64,000 nt of DNA from Siphonodentalium dalli (lineage: Eukaryota > Mollusca > Scaphopoda > Gadilida > Siphonodentaliidae): the NCBI GenBank assembly GCA_032622095.1, contig CP136064.1, forward strand, positions 172,060,310 to 172,124,309, read 5' to 3'. Shown in pieces: positions 12,261 through 27,400 of this stretch. Under the pieces are notes generated by a model. It was not told the origin of the DNA, ran no database searches, and was given only the letters and a program-made list of their open reading frames with translations. Each line of letters starts with the position of its first letter. Position 1 is the first letter of the stretch. The position numbers and the translations under genes are program-made.

Positions 12261-12464
12261 AGTTTGTCACCTACACACCCAATTAAGCCACGTAAGAAAT
12301 TTGGCATCAACAAGCTTCGACGAGTAGGTTCTCAGGATACTGTGTTACATGATGAGGTGGATGGACAAGATGCAGCTCGGGCAGACCCGGGCATACCACT
12401 GTCAGAGGCTCTGTTTCTTCCAGACTTCCCCGTTAGAGGAGATGTTGAGGAATTGGAATTCCAG
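12261..12464 (+). CDS. RSKR: RSKR exon A (N-terminal extension)
   Basis: Sixty-eight codons, phase 0 at both ends, with acceptor AG at 12259-12260 and donor GT at 12465. The first half is basic ([14 protein letters not shown]) and then acidic. It ends with [14 protein letters not shown], the segment just before the kinase domain that is shared with vertebrate RSKR. There is no initiator ATG, so at least one exon lies upstream. An acceptor two bases downstream (12262) would break the phase only if the missing exon has a different phase. Confidence 0.88.
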
Positions 12465-15400
12465 GTACATGTACTGAATATATCATTGTATTTGTAGGCA
12501 CATAAAATATACAAATGTACTATTTATAGTGATACAGAATGAAAGATATGTTTGACATTTTTAGCTCAACTTGTGTTTTTAATGCTACTTATATCTTTTG
12601 TCATTGAGTAGTTTCATTGAGTAGTTTATAAGACATGTTATTTTGGCTTAGATGATGACCACTTTTAGCCAAAATGACTACCGTCCTTCTGGGCTTGACC
12701 AAAATGTTAAATCCATATGTGTTAATTCATAACATCTGGTCTGATGTCATCTCATGTTTCCAGTCCATTTCTAAAAGGATCCGGCGAATGTATCATGTCA
12801 TCTATTAACATACTTTTTCCAAGAGGTGGCTTAATGGAAGTATACAACCATTATTTCATACAATTTAGATGGCTGCCAATGTCAACTCACCACTCTGAGT
12901 GCCCAAGGTTGGCACAGAGAGAATTATAGAGGGATACAAGTATGAGGCAGCAACATACATGTATATCCACTTGGTAATCACTATGGTCATGTCATTTTTT
13001 TTAAATTGGGTATATACATGCCTTAAAATGTAAGCACCACAGATTGACGTTAAAGTCATTAATGCCAAACAACTTCAAATTCAATCAAAAGAAAGACTTT
13101 AATTGTATATGTACAATGTAGGACATTTAAATCACCTGTTCACAACATGTACAGTACATGTTCACAAACATGTACAGTTTGGGCGCCAAAACTGCAGATG
13201 CCAAACAAACAAAAAGTTTGAAAATTAAAAAAAGCAATATTCATGGTGCCATGACTTTAGATATATTACTGTAGGAAATATCACCCAAATAAATCAAAGG
13301 AACTCTATTTTACTCGCTGGGGATTGCTCATATACACAATATGATAAATTAATATGCTAACATCCGGTTGTCTTCCGAGGTGCGATCAATTTGACTGACT
13401 GCACCAGGGACACACTAAAACTGGTCGTCAGAGGCTGTGTCAGTACTATATTTATGGTACTTCTGACCATCATCATACCCCATCATCTAATGCATACATG
13501 TAGATAGTGTCAATCCCGTTGCAATACATACCTTTATTTGGAGTTCATAAGTTAATATTGATAAACTGTCCTAATTCACCTCCAAAATAGTGAGGCTGAG
13601 AGAGCCTTATATTTTTTCTTAATCCATGGCATTTTCCAAAAATTTCTTTGGGGAGGACCACCAAACAAACCCTTGTAAATGAGAGGGGGATATCCCTCCC
13701 ATAACGACACCCAACTCAGGTCTATGGCTTTCGGGATGTGCCCTAGACATATCATTGTCAGAAAACAGGTGTCCCCAAAAAATCCATGCATCTATCCGTG
13801 CTTTAACAGTTACATTTGTTGAGCCATGCTCTTTCTAATGCATGCTGCCATTTTACAGGCACTTCACTAGAACGGCAAGACATGCCAAACACACATACAC
13901 ACACCTCCATGCAAAATCACCATTGCCCAACATGCTAGCTACGTAATTTGTGTCTAGGTATGATGAAGCAGTCACAGTGAGCTTGCTCAAGGGTCACAAA
14001 TTGGCGCCTGATTTTAACATTAAGCTTCATACAAGGTAAAAAATAAAATGCATGGAATACGGTGTTCTACCGCATATAATAACACTGACCTGTTTGATGC
14101 TATTACTCGATGTTACATTTGTTATTGATTGAAACTTCTTCTCTTGGAAAGGTGCTGGATGTTGTAGCAAAAGGAGCTTATGGAAATGTTCTTAAAGTTC
14201 AAAAGGAGGATGCTAAGAAATTTCATGCTATGAAGGTTGGTGCATTATTAATGTTTCTGAAATATCCTGTGTTAAAGATGGTGTATCTCTTCCAGGCCAC
14301 ACTTACAACAACAACATTATTTTTATAAAACCCCATTTCAAGACTATAAATGCATCTTTATGTGCATAATACAGACACAATTGAAGATTGTGTATAATAT
14401 TAGTCTGCAAAGGCATACTTAGTCATTTATTAGCTGAACTTGACTAAGCCAAGTTTGAGCTATTGCCATGGGTTGGCCTTTGTCATCTGTCTGTGCATGC
14501 ATATGTGCATGCAACCACTAACAATTTCCTTTAGCACATTCAACAGGCCTCTTCCGATTGTCACCAAAAAGATATGACTGCCAATAGCCATCCTGGATTT
14601 CAAATTTGAATCCATCGGCACAACCTGCAGCCCACAATTAATGTTTTGAAAATTTAAGATCACCTCCAGATTGGAGCTATCAAATTTGCATGACTAAATT
14701 CTTTGTCACACCCAATCCCAATCTTTATATGGGTCTCCGGGTTTACCTCTGATATTATTTAAACATTTAAACTTTACATATTCCTTATTACTCCATAGAC
14801 TGAAAGGTATTACATTATCCCTTCTCATTGACACTTTCATACCTGAAACGGTTGTTATTAGATCAAGAAACAGTCATTAGGCCTTAAAATCTTAAAGCCA
14901 CATTGCGATATGGGCTCCAAAATACACCTAATAATGTTTGCTTTTAAAATTTCCTGGCATAGAAATAGGTTGATAAATACCTGAAAAATCATTCTACAAA
15001 CATTAAATGTTCCAGAAAGATGCATTGAAGTCATAAAAATACCTCTTCGAACAAAACGTTCATGTCCGAACAGATACACCATTTGTATTCATTCCAGAAT
15101 CGGAAAAAATATGCGATTGTCTGAAAAACGTATATTGTACTATCATAACTGAAAACTATTTTAAAATCATGCACTGCCTTTCTTCAATTTAATCATTAAA
15201 ATTATGTAGTTCCATAAAATTTGCATATCGACGACAGCTCTAGATTTTCCTCCTATGGTCAACAGGTGAAATTTTTATGCGACCGCTGATTATTAAAAAT
15301 TTTAAGCATCATAAATGAAACAATCTCAAATTTAATGAAATATAGCGCTATATGAACGAGTTTATATGAAAATCATCCACGTATGTATGTTTTCAGATAC

Positions 15401-18400
15401 CTCTTACCAAATTATGAATGCATGATTTTGGGGCTTGAAGAAACCATGTCAGTTTAAATGAAATCTCTGGTATTCACATAATTAATTATATACTGGTATT
15501 AATATTGGAATACAAATGACCTCATTGACTGAAAAGGATGTTGATAACAGCTACATGTACATGTAAAGGTTGCTGATAATGTTATAAAACTCCATGTTAC
15601 TTTTGCAAGGTGCTAGATAAAGCTCAAATTATCAAGGAAGGAGCAGTCCAACAATGCAAAGAGGAAGCTGCAATACAGGTAAAACTACTTCATTATTCTT
15701 CGACTGAAATCCTATAGGAATTTAGAAATGATCATCGTCCATATGTCCACCTTTTGTGGTACCTTCTTGGTGTAATCTATATTTGAATATTGAAAAGTAA
15801 ACTTTCAGACATTTTAGTGATATATTGGATAATATTGCAAACATTCTACATGTACAGTAATGCCCTAAATAATGGACTCCTTAACCACAGCAGAATTATG
15901 GGTAACTTTTCAGGATTTAGTTGGAAATATGGCTTGTTGACATTTATTGGAAAGCTCTCACTGAGAACTTTCCGATGAATGGCAACAAGCCATGTTTCGG
16001 ATTAAATCCTGAAAAGTTACCCATAATTTTGCTGTTGTTAAAGACACGGTTGGCCTTGGCGGTGGGTATCCTGTGAAAATATCTCCACCCGTCAAAAACC
16101 GCCACAAACAGAAAGAACATCAAAATGTAGATAGACTTTGTCCGTATACAAATAAGAAATATCGCATAAACAGTATGTTATGGTCATTTGTTTGGTGTTT
16201 GTTTATATTATGATGGTAAACATAAAGAGCGTTCTTTGTTGGTGAATACCTGATATGGAACTAATAAAGAGCGTTTATGACATTTGTGTGTGATTAGCCA
16301 GTAGCATTGTGCTGTCTTCTGTAATACAATCAGGCTCTTGCTTGGGTAAAATATAGTAGGTCTTTGTGATAACATGCTGTTTACGCGATGATCATGGTAT
16401 ATATGATCGGAACTGTATGCGTTTTAATGTTTTTCTGTTTACGGTGTTTGGAACAAATATGAATATTTTCGACAATTAAGGCCGCACGTGCCTTTAAGGA
16501 GTACGTTATTTAGGGCATTACTGTATATCTAAAATAAATCATTTCTAGATAGAGTTACATTAGTTTTAGTGGTGTGTATACAGTTCATAACAATTAGACC
16601 AGTTAGGCCAAATCAAATTAATGTTTTGTTTCTCAGACCCCTGCCTCCTCATAAAATATGACCCATTGGGTGTTTTTTTTACCCACTAAAAATACAAATT
16701 ATTATTATTGGCTTCACAGCGAGATGACCATAATCTCTATCCGCTACTGACCATAAATCTAGCTAAACACATTTTAACTTGTATTTTATATTTTCCTTTG
16801 CTATTTCTGATAATATTAAAATTTTCTTTTTGGTTTGTTTAAACTGAATGTACTTGGATTGTACACCAGATGGTTACATTGAAATTGTAACACTTAATTA
16901 TGAAAAGTCATTTTTCACACCCATCAATGTTTTTGATAATTCGTGAGTAAAAACATAAAAACCTGCTGCTGTGAAATTTTTATTGTAAAAATTTGGAATC
17001 AAAACCTGCCTGCTGGGGTAATTTTGTAGGTAAAAAATAAATATAAAATCCTGCCTGCCCATTTAAAAAAAATGGGATATTTGTGTCATACATATTCCTT
17101 GATACACTGTTCAAAATGCCCGTCCTACACCTGGACAAGAAGTGCATTTATTCCAGTAAAGTGTGCTGTGGAGGAACCACATGGTGGTATGTTGTCTCGA
17201 CTTGAGTCGACTCCTGTCCTTGGATGGCAAAGATGAAGGAACTTAGGAAGTATGCCTAGTATGGTCTAATTAATCACATGTGATTCTCAAGTGGTTATAA
17301 AAATCTACAGTAATGTCCTAAATAATCGACTCCTTAACCACAGCAGAATTATTGATAACTTTTCAGGATTTAGTTGGAAACATGGCTTGTTGCCATTCAT
17401 TGGAAAGATCTCACTGAGAGCTTTCCGATGAATGGCAACAAGCCATATTTCCGACTAAATCCTGAAAAGTTACCCATAATTCTGCTGTGGTTAAGGAGTC
17501 GATTATTTAGGGCATTACTGTACTTGCTTTTGAGAATTCTGTTTGATACTTTCGATTGATGCTTGATTTGATATATAACTCTATCATCCATTTTACAGTC
17601 CATGCTTGGGGACCATCCATTTCTTGTGAAAGCTGAAGAATATTGGCAGTCCAAGAAGCATTTATATATAGGTAACTAAGTTATTTTCTAAATACAATTT
17701 TTTATAACATTACTCCTGCCCCATTTGAATCATTGATTGTCTTCAAATTTATTCAAAATAAAATCCAAAATAAAATCACTGAAAAATATGAATTGATTAT
17801 CAAATTGCTGGTCGCATATAGGTCATATATATACAGCCAACATGCTGATTTCTGGACTTTTGAATCATATGATACATGCTGCTTGTATCTTCATATAATG
17901 CGTTATTTTTTTGTCATAATTTGACTTCTGAACTGAGATTATTGTTTTATAATTAGACAATCCTTCTGACTACTTGCTCACCACAACTTTTATCACTGGT
18001 ACCAATACCATCATTGGGGACACAAGTTTTAAGATGTTCTAGAAGTTGAGACTGGTAACGCCATTAATCTAGACATTGTCAAGCCCCATTTAGGCCCATA
18101 GCAATGATTTTATTGTCCCCACACATTCCATCGGATTACTAGTAATGACCCCATCCATGCATGTGTGTAGACATGTATCTGTCCGTCCATCTGGAACTTT
18201 GTATGAGCATCTATTCCGTCATTTTCCAGTCAATTTTTTAAAAACTTGGCACAGATGTCAACCACCATGGGAACCTGCGCAGTTGTGATTTTGAGTTCAG
18301 TTGGACTCATTTTGATGGAGTTATTGCCTTTTTCAAGATAGAATCGTACATCCTGGGACTCATCTTTTGTCCAAGCATGTATTCCATCATTTTCCAGTCA

Positions 18401-21400
18401 ATTTTTAAAAAACATGGCACAGATGTCAACCAGAATGGGAACCTGCGCACCTGTGAATTTGAGTTCAGTCAGAGTAATTTTGGTGGAGTTATTGCCATTT
18501 TTCAACATAGAAATGTTTTATGTTTTTATTAGCTCACCTGAGATGAAATCCCAATCTTCTCCGTCTTTAAAGTCAGGTGAGCACTCCACCGTCATTGACT
18601 GTCTTGTTTTAGAGTTATTGACACTTTCTCGACACATTGAATTTTCGAGGAATATTTAGTGAATATGCACTTTGTAACATATTGTGTAATCAATTCCTCC
18701 TACATTTGTATTATAGAGATCTGAAACCCATAAATCCTTCAAACCTGCCACCTTCGTCAGGGGACATTTTGGTCAGCAACCTTTTATTTTATCAAATGGG
18801 ATCACACTAGGCTTTATCTACATCTGGAATTTGACCATGTATAAGAATCTTGAGTACTACATGTATATGCAATCTTCTATGCTATATATATGTATATATA
18901 TATATATAAGCATTAATGTTTATTGTCCAGTGATGAATTTAAATATTTTTCAGTGTTGGATTATATTGCTTATGGAGATTTATTCACATTGTGGACGTTC
19001 CATGGTTTCTTCCCTGAGAAATTGGTGTGCTTATATGGTTGTGAACTTGCTATGGTGCTAGGTATGTATCAATGTATCAAACTTTTTTTGCTCTCCGCTT
19101 TTTCCAATATGTTCACCCATGTGAACGATAAGATGCAGACAATGGGTCGTGCCATCACAACCGACCAACGCAATGTAAGGATGCAACGCCCTGGTCTGAA
19201 CACTGCGTCACCCATTTGCTCTTTACACATCACCCAATCAATTGTAATTTACGCTGAAAAAGCAGTGAATTCAATAAGCCAGTATATGCATATCAATTGA
19301 ACACATTGAATTTTGTGAGCAAAGAAATGACCAGTCAACTACACTTAAAAATTTTGAAATCATCGTTTATTTTTATTCTAAATGTGAAAGGTACACAATC
19401 TGTTCGATGGTCCCCATATCATCAGATTCGAACAACAACATTTTTTGAAATGCCGCTTCAGTTGTCAAAAACGATTAATTGCCAAAATATAATGCTAACC
19501 ACTGTCAACTATAGTATAAAATTGCCCAAAAAGTGTATATCAACATTTTGTTCAACGCAATTTGGTTTCAAGAGTATGTCGGTCGGCATTCGTTAATTAT
19601 TTGCCAAGCCACCAAATATTCAAGGTAGTGAAAATAACATATTTCAAAACTCAAAATCTGATCACTCTGGGCTTTGACGGATGGGTTCCTCGACTCAAAT
19701 CTAATATTTTTTACCCCCGAAGCCGAAGAAATAGTAATTTAGGGGAGTTAAATTAGATTATGCATCTTTATAAATGCATGCAAAATCATACAACAAGCAT
19801 CTCATATCTTTGGATAATTGGATTCATGTATTTTTCAGATTACTTGCATAATTCAGGAGTTATATTCAGAGATCTGAAGATGGAGAATATTTTGCTTGAA
19901 GCTAAAGGTAAAGAAAATAATGTTTAAACATCAAGTTTTGACATTGAATTAGTGTCAAACAGTGAATATCATTGTGATCAGCATTTAAATTGTCAGTAAT
20001 AAAACAATACATAAGTTTTATAGAATTTGCCTTAAAAGACACATATAATTTCATAAAATCTTTTATAAGGCCATGAAAAGTCAATTTCTCAGGCCAAAAA
20101 AAATTGAACAGCTATTTAATTATACACCCACTCTCGAAGGGAATGTGGGGTATACTGGATTGACCTTGTCCTCTGTCTGTCCAGACATTTATTCGTCTGT
20201 TTGTCTGGGCAGATATCTCAAAACTCCATTTCACTACTATGTTGGCAATCATATGAGGTTTCAATCGTTTTGTTTGTGTTTTCCGTTTTGGAGTTATTCA
20301 TCTTTGTTTATCTGGAAATATTCTTTTTTTGTTTTGTGTCCGAGCAAATATCTCCACCACCCGTTGACGAATCTCAACAAAATTTGGTATGGATGTTCAC
20401 CACCCACTATGAGGACATTCAATGGAGTGTTCAATAATTTTTTTCCAGTTTCCTGTTCTAGAGTTATTCATCTTTGTTTATTTGGAAGTGTTGGTTTTTT
20501 TGTCCATATCTCCACCACCGGTTGACAGATATCAATTAAATTTGTAATGGATTAATCTTTGTTTATCTGGAAATGTTTTTTTGTGTGTCCGAGCAGATAT
20601 CTCCACCACCGGTTGACGAATCTCAATAAAATTTGATATTGAGTGTTCAATCGTTTTGTTTGTGTTTTCCGTTTTGGAGTTATTTGTCTTTGTTTCTATT
20701 AAAAATGTTAGGTTTTTTCCCGTTCCGAGCAGATATCTCAACCATACTTTGACGGTTCAAATTTGCTACCGTTTGGGTTATGAGCACCGCCAGTGGAACC
20801 TATTGTTTATTTTTTATATCTGGTGCACATGCCAACAAAGCATTCTATCTCTGCATCGGCTATCTCTGGAATTATTAATAAAAATAATTTCTGTACATGT
20901 AGCCATTATTACCAAACATGTCCATGAAAGTTAGTTATTCGATTCCATGTGTTTTATTTTGTCAAAAAATCCATTAAAGTATCAATGACATATTGTTCTA
21001 CTGAGTTTGCAGACGCATGTTTATCAATTATAGTAAATGAATCTGAAATTTGAATCGGAGGGAAATGGGTCTGTTCAATCTCACTTGTTTAAAAAAAAAC
21101 ATCCCTTATTCGTATCGATTGGAAATGTTCCCAACAGATTGATCGAGAATAAAAAGATTGCATGCAAAAAATAAATTCAGGACCATGCCTGCAGGCCAGA
21201 GAAACAGGAATTTTGACTTTGCAAGGCCTCATAATTTAAAGCCTACAAATCACTTGTTATACTATAAGTTCACATAATTAACCCTTAAACCCGGCCTCAT
21301 ATTTTTTAGACAGACACACATGTATTATCAGCCATCGCACAATGATGTCGATGTCACTGCTGGAACATTACTATTATGTTAATTAGAATATAATTATGAT

Positions 21401-24400
21401 ATTTGATTTGTGTTGGGTTATTTAGTGCTGACTGAGATAAACATGGGTGATAAGGGTTGAGCAATTTTGTCAACATGAAAAGACACATTTAAATGGAACT
21501 ACATTTTTTCTTGATGGTGATTTACTTCCTCTGTGGTTGTGATAAGGAAATCAATATTAATTTTGTTTAACCCCAGCCGTTTCAAGATATCGTGTTTCCT
21601 TGTTAAAATGTGATAAATGGATCTCAAATTCATCTCAATTCTATACACAATTTATTAACCACCTCATCCACTAAATTTGATTCGAGCCTCCCTAAAACTC
21701 AACTCGAATAGAATTTAGTGCACATGGTTAATAAATTCCATGCAGAATTACGACTCATTAGAGATCCTCTATATATGTTATCAAGTTTCGACAATTCTAT
21801 CACTTTCATGGTTCAAGAAATTCCTCACTTCTCTTTTTTTTATTCTCCTATTTTTCTCAGCAGAATTTTATTGTTTATTTTTCATATATATGTATTTCAA
21901 AAGAATAACCTTGATACATCTATATTTTAGAGGCTCATTCTGATATTATATAGACAGAACACAACATGAATCTTAATCGAAAATCATTTATCGGATGGTG
22001 CAAGGATATATTTCACGAAAGCGGGATAATTTCTAGCTGTATTTGGATTCAACCCCATATATTTATATTCACTGTATGTGTTTCAGAAACAATAAACTTG
22101 AAATTACATCAGTTCAGTTTAGTTTGTGTGGAAGTCCCTCCTGTGTGTGAGGAGCACCCCAACAATATATGGTGCTACTATTTACTATAAAAATGGATGA
22201 AACCACGTACATTATGACGTACATGTGCTGGCTAAGTGTAATCTTAAGCGTGCGAGATTACATGATGATTATACAGCCTTTGTTTATTGATAATCTTTAG
22301 CTATGTATAGAAGTGGATACTCTTGCCACATTAATACTTTCATGACGAGAGATCCTGTGCATTCACTTATATATGCAAGTCTCCCATAGGGAGCGTCACA
22401 TATATAAAAGAATGCACTGGCTCACAAGGTCAAGGTAAATATTGTTTTGCCAATGTATTCTCTCATAAATGCGAATATATGCATTAATAAGAGTTAATAA
22501 GCATTTACAGTTGCGTTGGAAATAGAGTGCCACACGGAAGATAAGGATAAGAATTTGATATTTCCAGATGTCGAAGTTAAATATTTGTTCATTTTTTATG
22601 GAAAAAATGTTATGTAAATGAAATTTGCATGAACGAAACAAGCGTTCGTGCAATTTTTTAAGGCCTGCAACTGCTGTTAAACAACTTTCGCCGAGACAAT
22701 TGTCACAAAATTTATGTTTCCTACTGAAACAACAGTGATGTTACTGGTGTAGGTCAAACAATATGTCTCTTTATATAGATGGCTCTCCAATTTGTAGAGA
22801 CTTGTAAAGTTGACTTCAACTATTTCATCTGAGGAAATTGACTCACAAATGCTTGCATTCACTTTATTATTTAACCCTATCTTTACTAAATGGATTCATC
22901 CATTCAGTTGTAACATTGTAATTTGGAATGGTCTATTATTCATCTGTAGGGACTTCAGGAAATATAAGCATACAACAGATAATACAAGTGCAGCAGGTTT
23001 CATATTCATTGGGGGGAAATGTTCAAGAAACATTGATAGCACCTATGGTCGTTTGTTGAACTTATTATCTGAAATTTTCATATTAACCTTTTCAGTGCCA
23101 AGTCCGATTTTTATATCAACCCATATTTCCTTAATCATTTTTCAAATTTATTGATTATAATAATGTGATACATTGATGGAAAGAGCTGTATCACATTATT
23201 ATAATCAATAAATTTGAAAAATTATCAAGGAAATATGGGTTGATACAAAAATCGGACTTGGCACTGAAAGGGTTAAAGGGATAACTACTTGTCAATGAGT
23301 AATAGTAAGGAAAGGGTTAACATGGACTAATGATTTCTTTTAGGACATGTGCAATTAACAGATTTTGGTCTTTCAAAGTGGCTACAGAGAGGAGAGAGGA
23401 CTAGGACTATTTGTGGTACACTGCAATATATGGGTAAATATATCTCCATTTAAAGAGGCATTCTAAAGCCAGATTATAAATTCAACGTTCATCAATGGCC
23501 AGTAATAAACTCTGGCTAGAATTGACAAATTCTTTATTAAACATTATGCCACTTGCTAATCTAAAAATAGGTACAAATTGTGTGTTTTTACGACCAAGTA
23601 ATATTTATAGCCCCACTCTCGAAGAGAATGGGGGATACAGGATTGACCTCATCTTTCCAGCAGATATCTCAAACAATGGTTGTCGGATCTGAATTGGTAT
23701 CGATGTTCACTACTATGAGCAATTTCAATGTAGTGTTCAATAATTTTTTCCGGATTTTTTTTCAAGAATTATTCATCTTTGGAAATGATGTTTTTTTTGT
23801 CTGTCCGAGCAGATATCTCAAACACCGGTTGTCGGATTTCATTGAAATTTGGTATGGATGTTCACTGCTATGAGGGCATTCAATGCAGTGTTCAATATTT
23901 ATTTCCGGATTTTGCATTCTTTGTTTTATTAGAAATTTATATGGATGGGTTCCATATGTCATATTTGAATAATATTTGGTATAAACCACCATGGGGGAAA
24001 GGATTTTTATATACAACAGGTTGACGAAGTCAAGTTTGAGTTATATTGCCATGTGTTGGAGTCCGTCATCCATCTGTCATTCTGTGCATGCGTGCATCCA
24101 TTAACAATTTCCATTAGCACACCCTACAGATCACATCTCTCATCCGATCGTCACCAAACTTCATATGGATCTTCAGGGTGACCTCAACATGGGAGCTTCC
24201 AGTTTTCTCCGAAATTCGTTAAAAAATATGGCAGTCATCTTGGATTTCAAACATGAATCATTCAGCACACCCTGCAGCCCGCATTTATTGGAGAATTATT
24301 TTGAAAATTTACAAGCATGTGTAGCATATTTTTTCCCGATGTTATGGTTCTTTAAATTGTAAAATATGACCATCCCTTTAAAGATGGGATATGAATGATC

Positions 24401-27400
24401 TTTTGTATATTAACCCTATCTATACTAAATAGATTCTCTCATTCAGTTATAAAAGTATATATTGGAATAGTCTATTATTCAGTTGGAGGGATGTTCAGAT
24501 AATAAAAGCTGACAAAAAGCTAATACAAGTGATGAAGGATTCATATTTGGTGCAAAATGTTCATCAAACGACCTATGGCCATGTGTTGAACTGATTATTG
24601 GAACTTTTCCTGAGGGGACTACTCGTCAATGAGAATTTAGGATAGAAAAGGTTAACAATGGGATGAAGGGTATCTACATGCTACATATTTTGGTCAGTCG
24701 TCACAAGCCAGATAAAAAATATTTAAAATTAAGCCACATCAGAAAATTAAAAACGCTCAGAGAAAAGCCACCTTTACAAGGGAAACTATGTGTGGTGTAC
24801 TTGTTGAACTAGGAAACTACAGTGGGTACAAAACCAGATTGATCAGCTTCAAGTGTTCATAAATTTGTGATGAAGTTGTAAAGTACAATCAAAATGATAT
24901 TTTGGTTTTAACAAACTTTGTGGACAGATTGACTTGTAATAGTTCGTCATACGGTTCACAATAGTCTTTGGTTTCAAATACACATCGTTTGTAATCCTTC
25001 CCCCCCCCACATACTCTAGTGAATGATACTATGTAATCTATATTGATATAAGAGACTTTTTTCGCTTCAGCCCCAGAGATCCTGGCAGCATATCCGTATG
25101 GCCATGAAGGAGATTGGTGGTCACTCGGTATCCTCATGTATGCCATGTTAGCTGGAGAGGTGAGAATTTTTCTTTCATATATGTGTCAGATTTACAACAT
25201 ACTGTAACGATGGTGCTGCTTACAATTAATAGACAGTTTACACACTTTGCTACACATTGGTGTATCAGAAGTATTATTGCAATTGTTTTGGGTCATGCAT
25301 AATTGTCACTTTCATGTTGAGGTCAGGTTACATGAGAAGCCTACCTCTGTCTTAATTATTTGTACATTTCAGTATAAGGGAAAATTAGATCCTTCTGATC
25401 TTTTACCCTCCCAACTTCAGCCTAACTTTTATTCTTTCATATTCTGGTCAATTTATAATCTTGTTTGAGATATTTATCTCCATCAGAAGCTATGCACATG
25501 TGATTATAATCTATGATTAACCCTTTGAGTACCAGGGGCTGATCTCATCGGCCCTAAAACTATAAAATAAGTCTGTTAAAGAATATAAGAATAAATTATT
25601 AAAATTGTAAAAAAATGTAAAAAAAAAAAAAAGAAGGTTAGGCCAATGCATTCTCTTATATATGCGAGGCGACCTATGGTCGACTCGCATATATAAGAGA
25701 ATGCATTGGCACAGGGTATATGGGTTGATACAAAAATCGGACCTGGCACACAAAGGGTTAAAGCTATTGCTATTTATGACTTGTGGTTCCTACATTCAGC
25801 ATTTAATTTATCTGAGCTTTTATTCTTTCAATTAGTGTCAGTTATTTTGAAAATTGTTGATGATGGGGACCAGTGAGGTAAAAGTTCAGATACAATTAGC
25901 AGTTAGTGCCCTTTTTCGACTTAAAATATATGTATTAAAGTGTTGTGGGACACTGTTGGGGTGATTGTTTGGGAAACAGCACACAGTAGATATAACCATA
26001 AACTGCATAGCCATTCATTATATTGATAAAATTGATCGACTCCAATTGGTGAAATTATTTCCCATTGTTTGTATGTGATACATTCTTCCCAAATTAAGGT
26101 CAATAAAGCTGCAATAAGGAATAAATATTTCCAATTCTACATAGATCAGGCACTCTGTTTTTCCGCCAAGGAGAAGCCCTCAACTGAACTATATGGATTA
26201 CGTCTCCGGCCTTGTGTCAATCAGGAGGGTTAAAATTTTATTGCTGTGCCGACCCTACTCACATCCGTGTCCAGATTAGTCTCGCATGAATACACCCGCA
26301 TTCTATCTATTGTCTAGTCAGTTTTTATTCCTCCTCGCCAGGACAGGATCGTTTCTATTTTCTCAAGGTTGTATCTTTCTGTGTTGCGAGTTTATCGACT
26401 CAATATTTATTGTTGATATTACAAACTTGCAATTTATTGTACCCGATAGTTAATTAATATTTCTCACATCCGAAACGGGAACTTTTTTCGTTTCACTGTA
26501 TCCGTAATTTGTTTCCGTGTTTTCTGTTTTCCTCAAGACGGCTTTATCTTCCAACAATTGGGATTAAGATGGCCATCTTGACAATGACTAAAGAAGCACA
26601 TAGCTTACTTGTGGCAAAACCACATAGTGCATATTGAGCCACACATACGGCGTGATGACTATCATGACTTACAATTGAGGACGCAATGTAGTACGGTATG
26701 CGATATCTCCTAATTTCGTGCTACACGTGTTTCACTTTACATAAGTTTCCGTCGACTCGCTTCGGTTATTTCGTAAGTTCCGTTGCTTTGTATCCTAATG
26801 TATACTACCAAATCATACATGGCACTGCTCTGTTAATTCCCAGAAAGTTGCACAGGACAGCCATATCCTCCTTTGTAATAATTTACATGAATAAATACGA
26901 AAGATAGTACTTGTTATCACTATCAGTATCATCAGATGACAATTCACATTTCTTTCGACTGAGCGATCTGTAACATTGTTTTAACGATCAATACCTGCGA
27001 ATCTACGCCCGCCAGTATGTATGAGCGCGTGGTCTTGTTAGACACATGGCAAATGTAATAACACATTACATCGACTTCAAGGTATTTAGACAATTCTGCC
27101 TTGTCTATCACGATTAAATATCATATAACTCATTGTATCATCAGTACAATAGTTACTAACACTCCGTAACAGGGGGATGGTATTCGTTATCACATATATA
27201 ACCACACTTCAAATTGATGTGTTGTCTGACGTTCTAAATATTGTGTTGCATTCTTTACATCCATGTATGTACAGTTTGGGTTACTACGACCTATTGTTCA
27301 CCAACTGCAATGAAGTGAAAACTTTGTAGCCTGACACTAAGCCTTCTTACCGTAGGCTCTAATATGCCTCGGCATGGGCGAGCTTTCAATAATGTATTGC

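Noticed and set aside
18923-19300. 125-codon ORF starting upstream of and running past RSKR exon E
   Set aside because: Only 18954-19061 matches the kinase; the splice sites fit exactly and the rest is intron.
20073-20934. ORFs rich in Phe/Tyr, membrane-protein-like
   Set aside because: They translate the AT-rich family F repeat in several frames; the hydrophobicity is compositional.
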